From Microbacterium pumilum (GTDB lineage Bacteria; Actinomycetota; Actinomycetes; Actinomycetales; Microbacteriaceae): a stretch of DNA of 64,000 nt. The notes under the pieces are model-generated. The model did no database searches, was not told the origin of the DNA, and worked only from the letters and a program-made list of their open reading frames with translations. Positions 18,187 through 28,062 of this stretch are shown in pieces. The DNA lies in the NCBI RefSeq assembly GCF_039530225.1, contig NZ_BAAAOH010000001.1, positions 3,410,001 through 3,474,000 on the forward strand, written 5' to 3'. The position numbers were made by a program, and so were the translations under genes. Position 1 is the first letter of the stretch. Every line of letters begins with the position of its first letter.

Positions 18187-20862
18187 ATGCGCGAACTCAC
18201 CCAGACCGAGGCGATCGATCTCGTCGGCCGCTTCGAGGCAGGCCAGGAGATCCCCGAGACCATGCGGGCCGATGTGCGGATGCTCGGCTCCCTGCTCGGG
18301 CGGGTGCTGCAGGAGAGCGGCTCGCCGGGGCTCTTCGACGATGTCGAGCGACTTCGGGTGGCCACGATCGACGCCTATACCGACGAGTCGTCTGCGGCAT
18401 TCGCGCGGGCGCAGGCCATCGCCGATTCGTTCACGGTGCAGCGGGCGGACGAGGTCGCCCGCGCGTTCACGTGCTACTTCCACCTCGTGAACCTCGCCGA
18501 GGAGCATCAGCGGGTGCGCATCCTGCGTGAGCGCGATGGCCGCCCCGAGCGGGAGGATGCCACCGACTCCGTCGCGGCCGCATTCGTGCGACTCGCCGCC
18601 GAGGTGGGCGACGAGACCGCCCTGTCGCGGTTGCAGTCGATGCGCTTCCACCCCGTCTTCACGGCGCACCCCACCGAGGCGCGCAGGCGCGCGGTGTCCA
18701 CGAGCATCCGGAGGCTCGCGGCGCTTCTCGAAGAGCGCGACGGGATGCGCCGCAACGGCGCCGATGTGCGCCGCGCCGATCGCCGCATCCTCGAAGAGAT
18801 CGACACGCTGTGGCGCACCGCCCCGCTGCGCCCCGAGAAGCCCTCCCCTGTGGACGAGGTCCGCGCCGTCATGGCGGTGTTCGACGAGACGCTGTACACC
18901 GCCGTGCCCCACGTCTACCGCCGCGTCGACGACGCCCTGCAGGGCCCGGCCGCAGGCGGGCGCGCCCCGATCGTGCGACCGTTCGTGCGCATCGGGTCCT
19001 GGGTGGGCGGCGACCGTGACGGCAATCCGTTCGTGACGGCATCCATCACCCGCAAGGCGGCCTCGATCGCCAGTGAGCATGTGCTGCTGGGACTCGAGCG
19101 CACCGCACTGCGCATCGGTCGGGGGCTGACGCTCGACGGCACCAGCACGCCGCCGAGCGACGCGCTGATCGCCCTGTGGCAGCGTCTGAAGGCAGCCGAC
19201 GAGGACGCCGCGGCCGAGGTCGCCAAGCGCTCCCCCGACGAGCCGCATCGCCGCATCCTGCTGCTGATCGCCCGCAAGATCGCCGCAACGCGCACGCGGG
19301 ACGCCGACCTCGGATACCGCGATCCCGAGCGCCTGATCGCCGACCTGCGGGTCGTGCAGGAGTCGCTCGCCAGGGCCGGCGCTCCCCGTCAGGCGTACGG
19401 GCACCTGCAGCAGCTGCTCTGGCAGGTCGAGACGTACGGCTTCCACCTGACGGAGCTCGAGGTGCGGCAGCATTCGGCGGTGCACGCCAAGGTGCTGGCC
19501 GAGCTCGAGTCGGGCGCGCCCCGCACCGAGCTGACCGACGAGGTGCTCGACGTGTTCCGCGCGGTCTCGTACCTCCAGGAGCGCTACGGTGCGCGCGCCG
19601 CCGGACGCTACATCGTGTCGTTCACGCAGTCCGCCGATGACCTCGCCAACGTCCATCGGCTGGCGCGCTTCGCTGTCGGCCCCTCGGGCACGCCGCCGGT
19701 GCTCGACGTCATCCCGCTCTTCGAGACGTTCGCCGACCTGCAGGCAGCACCCCGCATCCTCGCCGAGATCGTCGAGCACCCCGAGTTCGCGGCTCGGCTC
19801 GAGGCGACCGGCCGCCGGCTCGAGGTCATGCTCGGCTACTCCGACTCGTCGAAGGATGTCGGACCCGTCGCCGCGAACCTCGCGCTGTACGAGGCGCAGG
19901 CCGAGATCGCCGCATGGGCGCAGCAGGAGGGAATCGAGCTGACCCTCTTCCACGGCCGGGGCGGCGCGCTCGGACGCGGCGGCGGCCCCGCCAACTCGGC
20001 GATCCTGGCCCAGCCGCCGCACTCGGTGGACGGGCGCTTCAAGCTCACCGAACAGGGTGAGGTGATCTTCGCGCGCTACGGCGACCCCGCGATCGCGATG
20101 CGCCACATCGATCAGGTGGCCGCCGCCATCCTGCTCGCATCCTCGCCGTCCAACGAAAAACGCAACCGCGACGCCGCCGAGCGCTACACCGATGTCGCGG
20201 CGACGATGGATGCCGCATCCCGCGACCGCTTCTTCTCCCTCGTGAAGGCGCCCGGCTTCGCGCCGTGGTTCGCGCGCGTCACGCCGATGGAGGAGCTCGG
20301 ACTGCTCGCGCTCGGCTCCCGCCCCGCGCGCCGTGGGCTCTCGGTCGAATCGCTCGAGGACCTCCGAGCGATCCCGTGGGTGTTCGCGTGGACGCAGGCG
20401 CGCATCAATCTCACGGGATGGTTCGGGCTCGGCAGCGCCCTCGAGGCAGTCGGCGACGAGCCGCGGCTCGTGCGCGCGTACGACGACTGGCCGCTGTTTC
20501 GCACCCTGATCGACAACGTGGCCATGAGTCTCGCGAAGGCCGACGACCGCATCGCACGGCACTACCTCGAACTCGGCGACCGCGAAGACCTCGCGGCGCT
20601 CGTCCGCGACGAGATGGCGCTCACCCGCTCGTGGGTGGTGCGGCTCACGGGAGGGACCGAACTGCTCGGCAACAAGCCGGTGCTGCAGCGAGCCGTGAAG
20701 ATGCGGAGCCCCTACGTCGACGCGCTGTCGCTGCTGCAGCTGCGGGCGCTGCGTGCCCTGCGCACGGACGCCGAGGCCGGTGCACCGATCGATCCAGAGC
20801 AGCAGCGGCTGCTGCTGCTGTCGGTGAGCGGCGTCGCGGCGGGACTGCAGAACACCGGCTGA
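18187..20862 (+). CDS. ppc: phosphoenolpyruvate carboxylase
   Basis: 891 residues. Catalytic signatures are VFTAHPTEARRRA (H161) and FHGRGGALGRGGGP; the C-terminus ends in QNTG, as in the family. The enzyme adds bicarbonate to phosphoenolpyruvate to make oxaloacetate, refilling the TCA cycle. ATG 18187 is chosen because the family alignment starts here and because TAGCCT (18174-18179) lies seven bases upstream, giving a leaderless mRNA. It is divergent from nhaA over 96 bases. Confidence 0.98.
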   Translation: MRELTQTEAIDLVGRFEAGQEIPETMRADVRMLGSLLGRVLQESGSPGLFDDVERLRVATIDAYTDESSAAFARAQAIADSFTVQRADEVARAFTCYFHLVNLAEEHQRVRILRERDGRPEREDATDSVAAAFVRLAAEVGDETALSRLQSMRFHPVFTAHPTEARRRAVSTSIRRLAALLEERDGMRRNGADVRRADRRILEEIDTLWRTAPLRPEKPSPVDEVRAVMAVFDETLYTAVPHVYRRVDDALQGPAAGGRAPIVRPFVRIGSWVGGDRDGNPFVTASITRKAASIASEHVLLGLERTALRIGRGLTLDGTSTPPSDALIALWQRLKAADEDAAAEVAKRSPDEPHRRILLLIARKIAATRTRDADLGYRDPERLIADLRVVQESLARAGAPRQAYGHLQQLLWQVETYGFHLTELEVRQHSAVHAKVLAELESGAPRTELTDEVLDVFRAVSYLQERYGARAAGRYIVSFTQSADDLANVHRLARFAVGPSGTPPVLDVIPLFETFADLQAAPRILAEIVEHPEFAARLEATGRRLEVMLGYSDSSKDVGPVAANLALYEAQAEIAAWAQQEGIELTLFHGRGGALGRGGGPANSAILAQPPHSVDGRFKLTEQGEVIFARYGDPAIAMRHIDQVAAAILLASSPSNEKRNRDAAERYTDVAATMDAASRDRFFSLVKAPGFAPWFARVTPMEELGLLALGSRPARRGLSVESLEDLRAIPWVFAWTQARINLTGWFGLGSALEAVGDEPRLVRAYDDWPLFRTLIDNVAMSLAKADDRIARHYLELGDREDLAALVRDEMALTRSWVVRLTGGTELLGNKPVLQRAVKMRSPYVDALSLLQLRALRALRTDAEAGAPIDPEQQRLLLLSVSGVAAGLQNTG

Positions 20863-20911
20863 CACGCGCGTCGGTCCGGCCAATGCCACCGCACGGGGTT
20901 ACCGTGGCCCC

Positions 20912-21097
20912 ATGAACGCCAGATCCGCCGTCACAGCGGAGATGTGCCCCCAGTGCGGCTCGTTGGACGTACGGGCAGCCGAGCCCCGCTGGTTCGCCGT
21001 CGACGTCGACCGTCGCGGCGAGCTCGGATCGTGGGACTCCGACTGGGTCGAGCGCATCGAATTCGGATGCCGCGAGTGCGGCACCGCCTGGGACTGA
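20912..21097 (+). CDS. small zinc-ribbon protein
   Basis: 61 residues with two Cys pairs, CPQCG (C12, C15) and CRECG (C53, C56), separated by an acidic beta-like stretch with several Trp. This is a four-cysteine zinc ribbon; no function can be assigned. TACCGT at 20900-20905 lies six bases before the ATG, consistent with a leaderless mRNA. The codon pattern is like its neighbours, and the Cys spacing supports a real gene. Confidence 0.8.
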   Translation: MNARSAVTAEMCPQCGSLDVRAAEPRWFAVDVDRRGELGSWDSDWVERIEFGCRECGTAWD

Positions 21098-21104
21098 GCA
21101 GACC

Positions 21105-21704
21105 TCAGTCGACCCGGCGGTCGTCGGCGTGCCTCGCCAGGCCGCGGCCATAGCGCTCGGTGAGCTGCACCATGAGATCCGGTGTCTCGCGATCGAGGCC
21201 GAAGACATAGCCCGGGAAGTCGAGTTCGCGCTGCGCCGCCCAGATCTCGTCATGGCGGTCAGGTGGGAGGATCTGCACCGGATCGCCGATCGCGACCCAG
21301 CCGATGGGCACGACGGTGTCGACCGGAAGGGTCGTCCGCAGATGCACGACGGCGTTGATGCGCACTTCGCTGCGCTCTCCGATCCGCGCGCCGTTGAAGA
21401 TGCGCGTGCCCGTCGCGAGGAACACTTCATCGCCGACGGAGGCGCCCGAGACACTGGCCATCGGCCCCACCAGCACGTGATCGCCGATGTGCACCGGGTT
21501 CGTCGAGGTCGCGCGGATGAGCGCGTTCTCCATGACGATGACGTTCTCGCCGAAGGTGATCGCACCGCCTTCGGCCGTGATCACCGCCCCATGGAGGATC
21601 TGGCAGTCGGCGCCGATCACGACATCCCCGCTGATGACCGCCGTCGGCGCGACGACCGCGTCGGGGTGGATGCGGGGCCGCGCCCCGAGGTGTTCGAACT
21701 GCAC
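21105..21704 (-). CDS. gamma carbonic anhydrase-like hexapeptide protein
   Basis: 199 residues from GTG 21704, behind a perfect GAGGAGG at five bases; the longer frame to 21800 lacks a ribosome site and family sequence. The left-handed beta-helix repeats run from PRIHPDAVVAPTAVISGDV to ARIGERSEVRINAVVHL. The usual gamma carbonic anhydrase zinc histidines are only partly visible (H in LHGAVI, H in NPVHIGDHVLVG), so catalytic activity is uncertain; members of this group are also annotated as acyltransferase-like. No operon partner. Confidence 0.85.
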   Translation of the reverse strand: MQFEHLGARPRIHPDAVVAPTAVISGDVVIGADCQILHGAVITAEGGAITFGENVIVMENALIRATSTNPVHIGDHVLVGPMASVSGASVGDEVFLATGTRIFNGARIGERSEVRINAVVHLRTTLPVDTVVPIGWVAIGDPVQILPPDRHDEIWAAQRELDFPGYVFGLDRETPDLMVQLTERYGRGLARHADDRRVD

Positions 21705-22034
21705 GGTTCCTCCTCGGTCGGTCACAGCGTAGCGGTCCGGCGGGCCCGGGATCAGGCCCCCGCGGAAGCCGCCAGTCGAAGACACGGCCAGCATGCGCAA
21801 GCACGAAGGCGACCGAGAAGCCCACGGCGAGTGCGAACTTCGGGCGGCCGGTCGTCGTGAGCAGGATGCCGGTGGTCACGGCGAACAACGCGAGCTGGCA
21901 ACTTTTTGTTCGAGTATGGGATGGCAACAGATGCTGCTGATGTCTTATTTTGTCGATACTTTGTGCTATAGTGACACGACTACCAAGCGCATGTGCCCAC
22001 TAGCGCGACTCGGCAGAACCGATGCGGAGATTCA
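21705..22034. other. intergenic region: membrane-gene remnant and AT-rich promoter
   Basis: The left half (about 21740-21900, minus strand) translates to a plausible membrane stretch (LALFAVTTGILL and FALAVGFSVAFVLAHAGRVFDW) without a proper start or end, so it may be a gene remnant. The right part from about 21901 to 21985 is clearly richer in A and T than all neighbouring DNA and carries the HNH-gene promoter. The sharp change of composition at about 21900 suggests a junction. Confidence 0.45.
21964..21972 (+). promoter_or_regulatory. extended -10 promoter of the HNH gene
   Basis: TG-C-TATAGT gives an extended -10 hexamer (TATAGT at 21967-21972) inside an AT-rich stretch, about 62 bases before the ATG at 22035. 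No good -35 is seen. Confidence 0.55.
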
Positions 22035-23522
22035 ATGGGGCACACGGTCGGCAGCGACGGACCCGGTGCGTGGCACGAGCTCGACGAGCTGGTCACGCGG
22101 GTGGTCGAGCAGCGCGCCGCGATCGCATCGCTCCAGGCGGGCGAGGCTGCTTTGCTGTCCGAGGCGGTGGATCTTGTGATCTCGCGTACGGCCCAGCGTC
22201 ACGCCGAGGGACGACGCACCGGCAACGATCTGCCCCTCCGCGAGGTCTGCGCCGAACTCGGCGCGGCGATGCGTATGAGCGACCGCACCGTTCAGACGCG
22301 CCTCGGTGACGCGAGCACTCTCACGACTTCTTTCTCCGCCACCCACGATGCGTGGCGAGCCGGTCGCATCGATGCAGGACATGTGGCTGCGATCCTCGAC
22401 GCCGGCGCCGGGATCGCCGACCAGGACGCACGGGCGCGGTACGAACATCAGGTTCTGGATGCCGCGGCCCACGAGAGCCCTGGCCGGCTGCGACCACTCG
22501 CGCGAATAGTCGCCGCCCGAGTTGATCCGCAGTCGATCGATGAGCGGCACCGGCTGGCTCGCGCGCGCCGCGATGTTCGCGTCATCGACCTCGAAGATGC
22601 GATGGCTCGGGTGATCGCCGACGTACCTGCGACCCTGGCGTATGCGATCCTCGACCGGATCACGCAGATGGCACATGAAGTCAGGGCAGCCGAGGGTGCG
22701 GCGGCGGCGTCACACAGAGGCGAAGCCGGCGAACAGAGCGCTTGGCCCTGTGGGCAGAGCGACCCGATCGACGCAGGCGAGGGGACCGGCGACGCCGTGC
22801 TGACCGGGCCAAGCACCCGCGAGTCGGTCGCCCCTTCGACTGAGCCGGGACACTCAGCCGGCAACGGCGGTGCAGAGACAAGCGGACCCGGAAGCGACGA
22901 CCGCTCGATGGGCGAACTGCGAGCGGACATCCTGGTCGACCTGCTTCTGACTTCTACGCCGACGGCACATGGCGATGCAGACGCCATGGGTGCGATTTCG
23001 GGACGGGTTCAGGTGACCATTCCCGTGTTGACCGCCGCCGGCGTGGGTCACGAACCCGCGATCCTCGCCGGGCACGGTCCGATCGATGCCGCGACGGCGC
23101 GCCGCCTTGCGGCCGATGCCCCTGGGTGGGATCGGATCATGACCCATCCCTGCACCGGCGAGCCGCTGTCCGTCGACCGATACCGGCCCAGTACCGAGAT
23201 CACCCGCTTCTTGAGCGTTCGCGATGAGCATTGCCGCTTTCCCGGGTGCCGGATGCCGGTGTGGCGTTGCGATGTGGATCACACCGTCGACGCGGCACTC
23301 GGCGGAGCGACATGCGTGTGCAATCTCGCCAACCTGTGCCGTCGACACCACACTCTCAAGCACGCGTCCGACTGGATCGTCAGACAGCTTGGCGGCGGAG
23401 TACTCGAGTGGACGAGCCCGACCAGGCGTCGCTACATCGACCGGCCGCCCAGCACTGTCAGCTTCGTGCCGGACCCCGCGTTCGCGGTCGGACGATACGC
23501 AGACCCGCCGCCGCCCTTCTGA
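22035..23522 (+). CDS. DUF222/HNH endonuclease (13E12-type repeat protein)
   Basis: 495 residues from ATG 22035 with GGAG upstream; an ATG 42 bases earlier is possible. The N-terminal two thirds are the DUF222 helical domain; the C-terminal part is an HNH nuclease module (LSVRDEHCRFPGC, then CDVDHTVDAALGG, then LCRRHH) with the histidines and zinc cysteines intact. These proteins are abundant, recently duplicated genes in Actinobacteria (REP13E12 family in Mycobacterium) and are thought to be mobile or selfish. The region of about 225-290 is a low-complexity linker. The AT-rich promoter and the neighbouring remnant fit recent arrival. Confidence 0.9.
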   Translation: MGHTVGSDGPGAWHELDELVTRVVEQRAAIASLQAGEAALLSEAVDLVISRTAQRHAEGRRTGNDLPLREVCAELGAAMRMSDRTVQTRLGDASTLTTSFSATHDAWRAGRIDAGHVAAILDAGAGIADQDARARYEHQVLDAAAHESPGRLRPLARIVAARVDPQSIDERHRLARARRDVRVIDLEDAMARVIADVPATLAYAILDRITQMAHEVRAAEGAAAASHRGEAGEQSAWPCGQSDPIDAGEGTGDAVLTGPSTRESVAPSTEPGHSAGNGGAETSGPGSDDRSMGELRADILVDLLLTSTPTAHGDADAMGAISGRVQVTIPVLTAAGVGHEPAILAGHGPIDAATARRLAADAPGWDRIMTHPCTGEPLSVDRYRPSTEITRFLSVRDEHCRFPGCRMPVWRCDVDHTVDAALGGATCVCNLANLCRRHHTLKHASDWIVRQLGGGVLEWTSPTRRRYIDRPPSTVSFVPDPAFAVGRYADPPPPF

Positions 23523-23592
23523 GCGAGCCGGCCTGCATGGGCCGGCCCGCATGCGCGGCCATGCGTGACGGGCATGCGTGAGCCGACCTCTG

Positions 23593-23672
23593 CGAGCCGA
23601 CGCTCAGTGTGCCTACCCGCGTGTGCCTACCTGCGTGTGCCCACTTGCGTGCCGAACCGAGCCGACGCTCAG
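23593..23672. repeat. 15-bp direct repeat flanking three 14-bp tandem units
   Basis: CGAGCCGACGCTCAG occurs at 23593-23607 and 23658-23672; between them GTGTGCCTACCCGC repeats three times with small changes (23607-23648). The right copy overlaps the 3' end of mfd. Nearby 23538-23580 is also rich in GCATGC-like steps. Confidence 0.75.
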
Positions 23673-26600
23673 GCGCCGGCATCCACGGTCGCCGGCTCGG
23701 GCTTCGGCGCGGGCCACAGCTGGTCGATCAGCTGGCCGACCCACGTGATGAGGTCGGCATCCGCCACGGCCTCTCCCCCGACACGCGGCATGGGCACCAC
23801 CAGTGCATCGCCGCCAGCGAGGAGCTTGGCCGTGGGATGCAGCCGCTGCAGCCGCACGCGCATCGAATCGGGCAGGTTCGCCGGGGCGATCCGCAGGTTC
23901 GGTCCCATTGCGACCACGTCCGACAGCCCCGCCTGCGCGGCACGCCGGCGAAGACGTGCGACGGCGAGCAGACCGTCGACCTCGGGCGGAAGATCGCCGT
24001 AGCGATCCTGCAGTTCATCGGCGACGTGGTCGAGCGCGTCATCCTTCGCCGTCGCGGCTGCCGCCGCCGAGAGCTTCTGGTACGCCTCGAGACGAAGGCG
24101 CTCGCTGTCGATATAGGACTCCGGGATGCGTGCCTGGACCGGCAGCTCGAGCCGCAGCTCGGTCTGCGTCTCAACCTCGTCGCCGCGAAACGCAGAGACC
24201 GCTTCGCCGATCATGCGCAGGTACAGGTCGAAGCCGACGCCGGCGATGTGGCCGGCCTGCTCGGCACCGAGCAGATTGCCGGCGCCGCGGAGCTCGAGGT
24301 CTTTCAGCGCGACCTGCATCCCACTGCCGAGGTCGTTGTTCACCGCGATCGTCTCAAGGCGGTCTGCGGCCGTCTCGGAGATCGGCTTGTTCTCGTCATA
24401 GAGGAAGTACGCGTACGCGCGCTCGCGCGCCCGGCCGACGCGGCCGCGCAGCTGGTGCAGCTGCGAGAGACCGTACTTGTCGGCCCGGTCGATGATGATC
24501 GTGTTGGCGTTCGAGATGTCCAGGCCGGTCTCGACGATCGTCGTGCACACCAGGACGTCGGCCTTCCGCTCCCAGAAGTCGTCGACGACCTGCTCGAGGG
24601 CGTTCTCGCCCATCTGGCCGTGCGCTACCGCGATGCGCGCCTCGGGCACGAGCTCGGCGAGCTGCGACGCGACGCGCTGGATCGACTGCACGCGGTTGTG
24701 GACGAAGAACACCTGTCCCTCGCGCAGCAGTTCGCGACGGATGGCGGCCGCGATCTGCTTGTCGTTGCGCGGGCCGACATACGACAGGATCGGATGCCGG
24801 TCCTCCGGCGGAGTCTGCAGCGTCGACATCTCGCGGATGCCGGTGACAGCCATCTCGAGAGTCCGCGGGATCGGCGTCGCGCTCATCGCGAGGATGTCGA
24901 CGTTCGTCTTGAGCTTCTTGAGGGTCTCCTTGTGCTCCACCCCGAAGCGCTGTTCTTCGTCGATGATCATCAGCCCGAGGTCCTTGAAATGGATCTTCTC
25001 GGTCAGGATGCGATGGGTGCCGATCACCATATCGACGGTGCCGTCCGTGATCCCTGCGAGGGTGTCACGCGCCTGCTTGTCGGTCTGGAATCGTGAGAGC
25101 GCGCGCACGTTGACGGGGAATCCGGCAAATCGCTCGCTGAAGGTCTCGAAGTGCTGCTTGACGAGCAGTGTCGTCGGCACCAGCATCGCGACCTGCTTGC
25201 CGTCCTGGATCGCCTTGAACGCGGCCCGCACCGCGACCTCGGTCTTGCCGAAGCCGACGTCACCTGAGAGCAGCCGGTCCATCGGGATGGGCTTCTCCAT
25301 GTCGGCCTTGATCTCGTCGATGGTCTGGAGCTGGTCGGGTGTCTCGGCGAACGGGAACGCCTCTTCCAGCTCGCGCTGCCATGGTGTGTCGGGACCGAAG
25401 GCGTATCCCTTGGCGGCCATTCGCGCCGAATACAGCTTGACGAGCTCGACGGCGATGTCACGGACCGCCTTGCGGGCGCGACCTTTGGCCTGCGCCCAGT
25501 CGCTGCCGCCCATCTTCGAGAGCACCGGCGCCTCGCCGCCGACATACCGCGAAAGCAGGTCGAGCTGATCGGTGGGGACGAAGAGCTTGTCGCCCGGGTA
25601 GCCGCGCTTGGACGGCGCGTACTCGAGGACGAGGTACTCGCGGACCGTCTTGACGGGATTGCGGCCACCGCTCGAGACCTCGCGCTGGGTCAGCTCCACG
25701 AACTTGCCGATGCCGTGCGTCGCGTGGACGACGTAGTCACCCGTCTTGAGCTGCAGCGGGTCGACGACGTTGCGGCGCCGCGATGCCAGTTTCCTGATCA
25801 CGCGCTGGTCGCCGCCGATGGTGCGTCCGTAGAACTCCGACTCGGTGAGCACGGCGAGCTTCGCCTCGGCCGATTCGAACCCGCGCTCGAGCACCGAGAG
25901 GACGACGTGCGCGACGCCCGCATCCGGCACATCCGACACGTCGTCGACGCGTCGCGCCGCGATGCCGCGTTCGGCGAGCACGTCGCGCGCGCGTTCCACC
26001 AGTCCGGGGCCGGATGCCGCGACGACGACGCGCCATCCATCCGCGAGAAGCTGACCGACATGGGCGGTCGCCCCGTCCACGTTGCCCTGGAACGCCGGGA
26101 CGCCGGCACCCGGAACCCGGATCATGGCGGCGGACTCGAGGGCCGCATCGATGTCGATGAGACCCTCGGCTGCGGCATCCGCGTGTCCGGAGTCGAAGGA
26201 GCTCAGCGTCCACCACACGTCGCCCCGCGCCTGGGCAGCCTCTCGGAGTCGCGGGAGCGTCACGAAGTCGCCCGCGCCGAGGTCGACGGGGGTCGCGGCG
26301 CCGGCCGTCGCCGCGCTCCAGGCCGCATCGAGGAATTCGCGGTTGGTGTCGCCCAGCGTGATCGCGCGGGTCACCGAGCGCTCGGGGTCGACGAGCGCGA
26401 CGGCGGCGGCCTCGGGGAGGTAGTCGACGAGCGTGACGAGTGCGTCGGCGAGCACCGGCAGAAGCGACTCCATGCCCTCGACGGGAATGCCCTCGGACAT
26501 CTTCTCGAGCATGCCGCGAAGCCCGGGGAACTCCTCCTTCAGCTCGCGTGCGCGCTCGCGCACCGGCGTGGTGAGCAGGAGCTCGCGACTCGCGACGAGC

Positions 26601-27286
26601 GACACGCTGCGGACCTCCTCCGGCAGCGATCGCTGGTCTGCGACGGAGAAGGCGCGGATCTGATCCACCTCGTCGCCGAAGAACTCGACGCGATACGGGT
26701 GCGGCGCCGTGGGCGGAAAGACGTCCAGGATGCCGCCGCGGAGGGCGAACTCGCCCCGGCGCGAGACCATGTCGACGCGGTGATACGCCAGTTCCACCAG
26801 CCGCGCCGCGACCTCGCCGAGGTCATGGCCCCGCGCGCCCATCGTGAGTTCGACCGGCTCGACATCGGTGAGCCCCGCGGCGAGGGGCTGGATGGCGCCA
26901 CGCACCGACGCGGTGATCACGAGCGGCGTGTCCGCGTGCCAGCGTGCGATGTGGCCGAGCACCTCGAGCCTGGTGCCGACGATCTCGGCGCTCGGGCTCA
27001 GTCGTTCGTGCGGGAGGGTCTCCCACGCCGGAAAATGGAGCACCTCGGCGCCCGGCACGAGCGCCTCGAGCGCCGGCCCCAGCGATTCCGCACGTCGGCC
27101 GGTCGGCGCGATCGCGAGGAGAATCGGCGGCTTGCCCGCTGCCCGTCGGCGTTCGAGCAGGGCGGCGAGAAGAGGGGCATCAAGGCCCTCAACGAGCGAG
27201 AAGTCCGCGTCGACGGATGACGCAGCCACAGCGTCCCGGAACGGTTCAGCCTGTTCGAGGGCGCGCACGATCCCGGGAACTGTCAC
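23669..27286 (-). CDS. mfd: transcription-repair coupling factor
   Basis: 1205 residues, standard Mfd length. It has the N-terminal UvrB-homology modules, the RNA-polymerase interaction domain (GDYVVHATHGIGKFVEL), the RecG-like motor with Walker A SGDVGFGKTEVAVRAAF and motif II DEEQRFG, and the C-terminal TRCF domain. Mfd removes stalled RNA polymerase from lesions and recruits UvrA. GTG start; TAGACT (27293-27298 on the minus strand) lies six bases upstream, so the mRNA is probably leaderless. Divergent from the small membrane-protein gene. Position next to pth-rplY is conserved in Actinobacteria. Confidence 0.98.
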   Translation of the reverse strand: MTVPGIVRALEQAEPFRDAVAASSVDADFSLVEGLDAPLLAALLERRRAAGKPPILLAIAPTGRRAESLGPALEALVPGAEVLHFPAWETLPHERLSPSAEIVGTRLEVLGHIARWHADTPLVITASVRGAIQPLAAGLTDVEPVELTMGARGHDLGEVAARLVELAYHRVDMVSRRGEFALRGGILDVFPPTAPHPYRVEFFGDEVDQIRAFSVADQRSLPEEVRSVSLVASRELLLTTPVRERARELKEEFPGLRGMLEKMSEGIPVEGMESLLPVLADALVTLVDYLPEAAAVALVDPERSVTRAITLGDTNREFLDAAWSAATAGAATPVDLGAGDFVTLPRLREAAQARGDVWWTLSSFDSGHADAAAEGLIDIDAALESAAMIRVPGAGVPAFQGNVDGATAHVGQLLADGWRVVVAASGPGLVERARDVLAERGIAARRVDDVSDVPDAGVAHVVLSVLERGFESAEAKLAVLTESEFYGRTIGGDQRVIRKLASRRRNVVDPLQLKTGDYVVHATHGIGKFVELTQREVSSGGRNPVKTVREYLVLEYAPSKRGYPGDKLFVPTDQLDLLSRYVGGEAPVLSKMGGSDWAQAKGRARKAVRDIAVELVKLYSARMAAKGYAFGPDTPWQRELEEAFPFAETPDQLQTIDEIKADMEKPIPMDRLLSGDVGFGKTEVAVRAAFKAIQDGKQVAMLVPTTLLVKQHFETFSERFAGFPVNVRALSRFQTDKQARDTLAGITDGTVDMVIGTHRILTEKIHFKDLGLMIIDEEQRFGVEHKETLKKLKTNVDILAMSATPIPRTLEMAVTGIREMSTLQTPPEDRHPILSYVGPRNDKQIAAAIRRELLREGQVFFVHNRVQSIQRVASQLAELVPEARIAVAHGQMGENALEQVVDDFWERKADVLVCTTIVETGLDISNANTIIIDRADKYGLSQLHQLRGRVGRARERAYAYFLYDENKPISETAADRLETIAVNNDLGSGMQVALKDLELRGAGNLLGAEQAGHIAGVGFDLYLRMIGEAVSAFRGDEVETQTELRLELPVQARIPESYIDSERLRLEAYQKLSAAAAATAKDDALDHVADELQDRYGDLPPEVDGLLAVARLRRRAAQAGLSDVVAMGPNLRIAPANLPDSMRVRLQRLHPTAKLLAGGDALVVPMPRVGGEAVADADLITWVGQLIDQLWPAPKPEPATVDAGA

Positions 27287-27372
27287 CGGACGAGTCTACG
27301 CACCGGCAGTGACACCCAGCGCCCCGAGGGAACGCGAACCGCCCACCACAGGGCCCTCGTAGGATGAGTCGA

Positions 27373-28062
27373 GTGAGTCATCCTGCCGAGCCGGCGCCGC
27401 CCGTGCCGCCGATACCGCCGCTTCCGGCCGGGTCGCCGCCGCAGTCCGCGCCGCACTGGGTGGCGCCGCCCGCACCGCCGATGTCCGCTGCGCCCGCTGG
27501 AGCTCGCTCCACGCCCACGCCGGTGGCACCGGCATCCGGACCATTGCCGCACCCCCCGAACTTCACCGCGCCGTACCCCGCGCCGGGGTCATACGCGCCG
27601 CCGCCCGGCTATGCCGGCCCGTACCTCGCATCGCCCGCACCGGTGGGTGGCATGGCGACGAACCCGCGGCACGCGACAGGGGCCGGACTCGGCCTCGTCG
27701 CCCTCCTCGCGGCGATCGCAGCGACCGTCATCTCGGGGATCGCCATCGTGATCGCAGCCTTCAACATCGGGCTCGGCGCAGGGCGCGAGATCGCGCTCCG
27801 CCCGATGGACGTCCGCTTCGACTGGTCTGCACTCACGCCCGTGCGGGACTGGGTTCTCGTCGCGGAGGTCTCGTTCTGGATCGGAACCGCGCTGGGCGTA
27901 TGGGCGATCATCCAGGGCATCGTCGCGATCGCGAAGAACCGCGGTCGGGGTCTGGGCGTCGCCGCGATCGTGGTGGCGGCGCTCGGACTCATCGTGTTCG
28001 TCATCGCATTGCAGAGTGCCCTGACCGCGGGGCTGGCCGCGGGCACCGGCATCGGCGGCTGA
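27373..28062 (+). CDS. proline-rich membrane protein, DUF4190-like
   Basis: 229 residues from GTG 27373. The first ~95 residues are Pro/Ala-rich and probably disordered and cytoplasmic; then come three hydrophobic segments (about 103-130, 160-182, 195-222) around the loop NRGRGLGVAAIVVAALGLI typical of DUF4190-type actinobacterial proteins. Function unknown. The GTG start is preferred to ATG 27364, because TAGGAT (27360-27365) is then seven bases upstream and the ATG would fall in the -10 box. Confidence 0.8.
   Translation: MSHPAEPAPPVPPIPPLPAGSPPQSAPHWVAPPAPPMSAAPAGARSTPTPVAPASGPLPHPPNFTAPYPAPGSYAPPPGYAGPYLASPAPVGGMATNPRHATGAGLGLVALLAAIAATVISGIAIVIAAFNIGLGAGREIALRPMDVRFDWSALTPVRDWVLVAEVSFWIGTALGVWAIIQGIVAIAKNRGRGLGVAAIVVAALGLIVFVIALQSALTAGLAAGTGIGG

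Noticed and set aside
16936..20889. 1317-codon minus-strand open frame
   Set aside because: Only the part to 18090 is nhaA; the rest is antisense to ppc and exists because GC-rich codons leave few stops.
23607..23648. Three 14-bp units as a possible CRISPR array
   Set aside because: Units are directly adjacent with no spacers.
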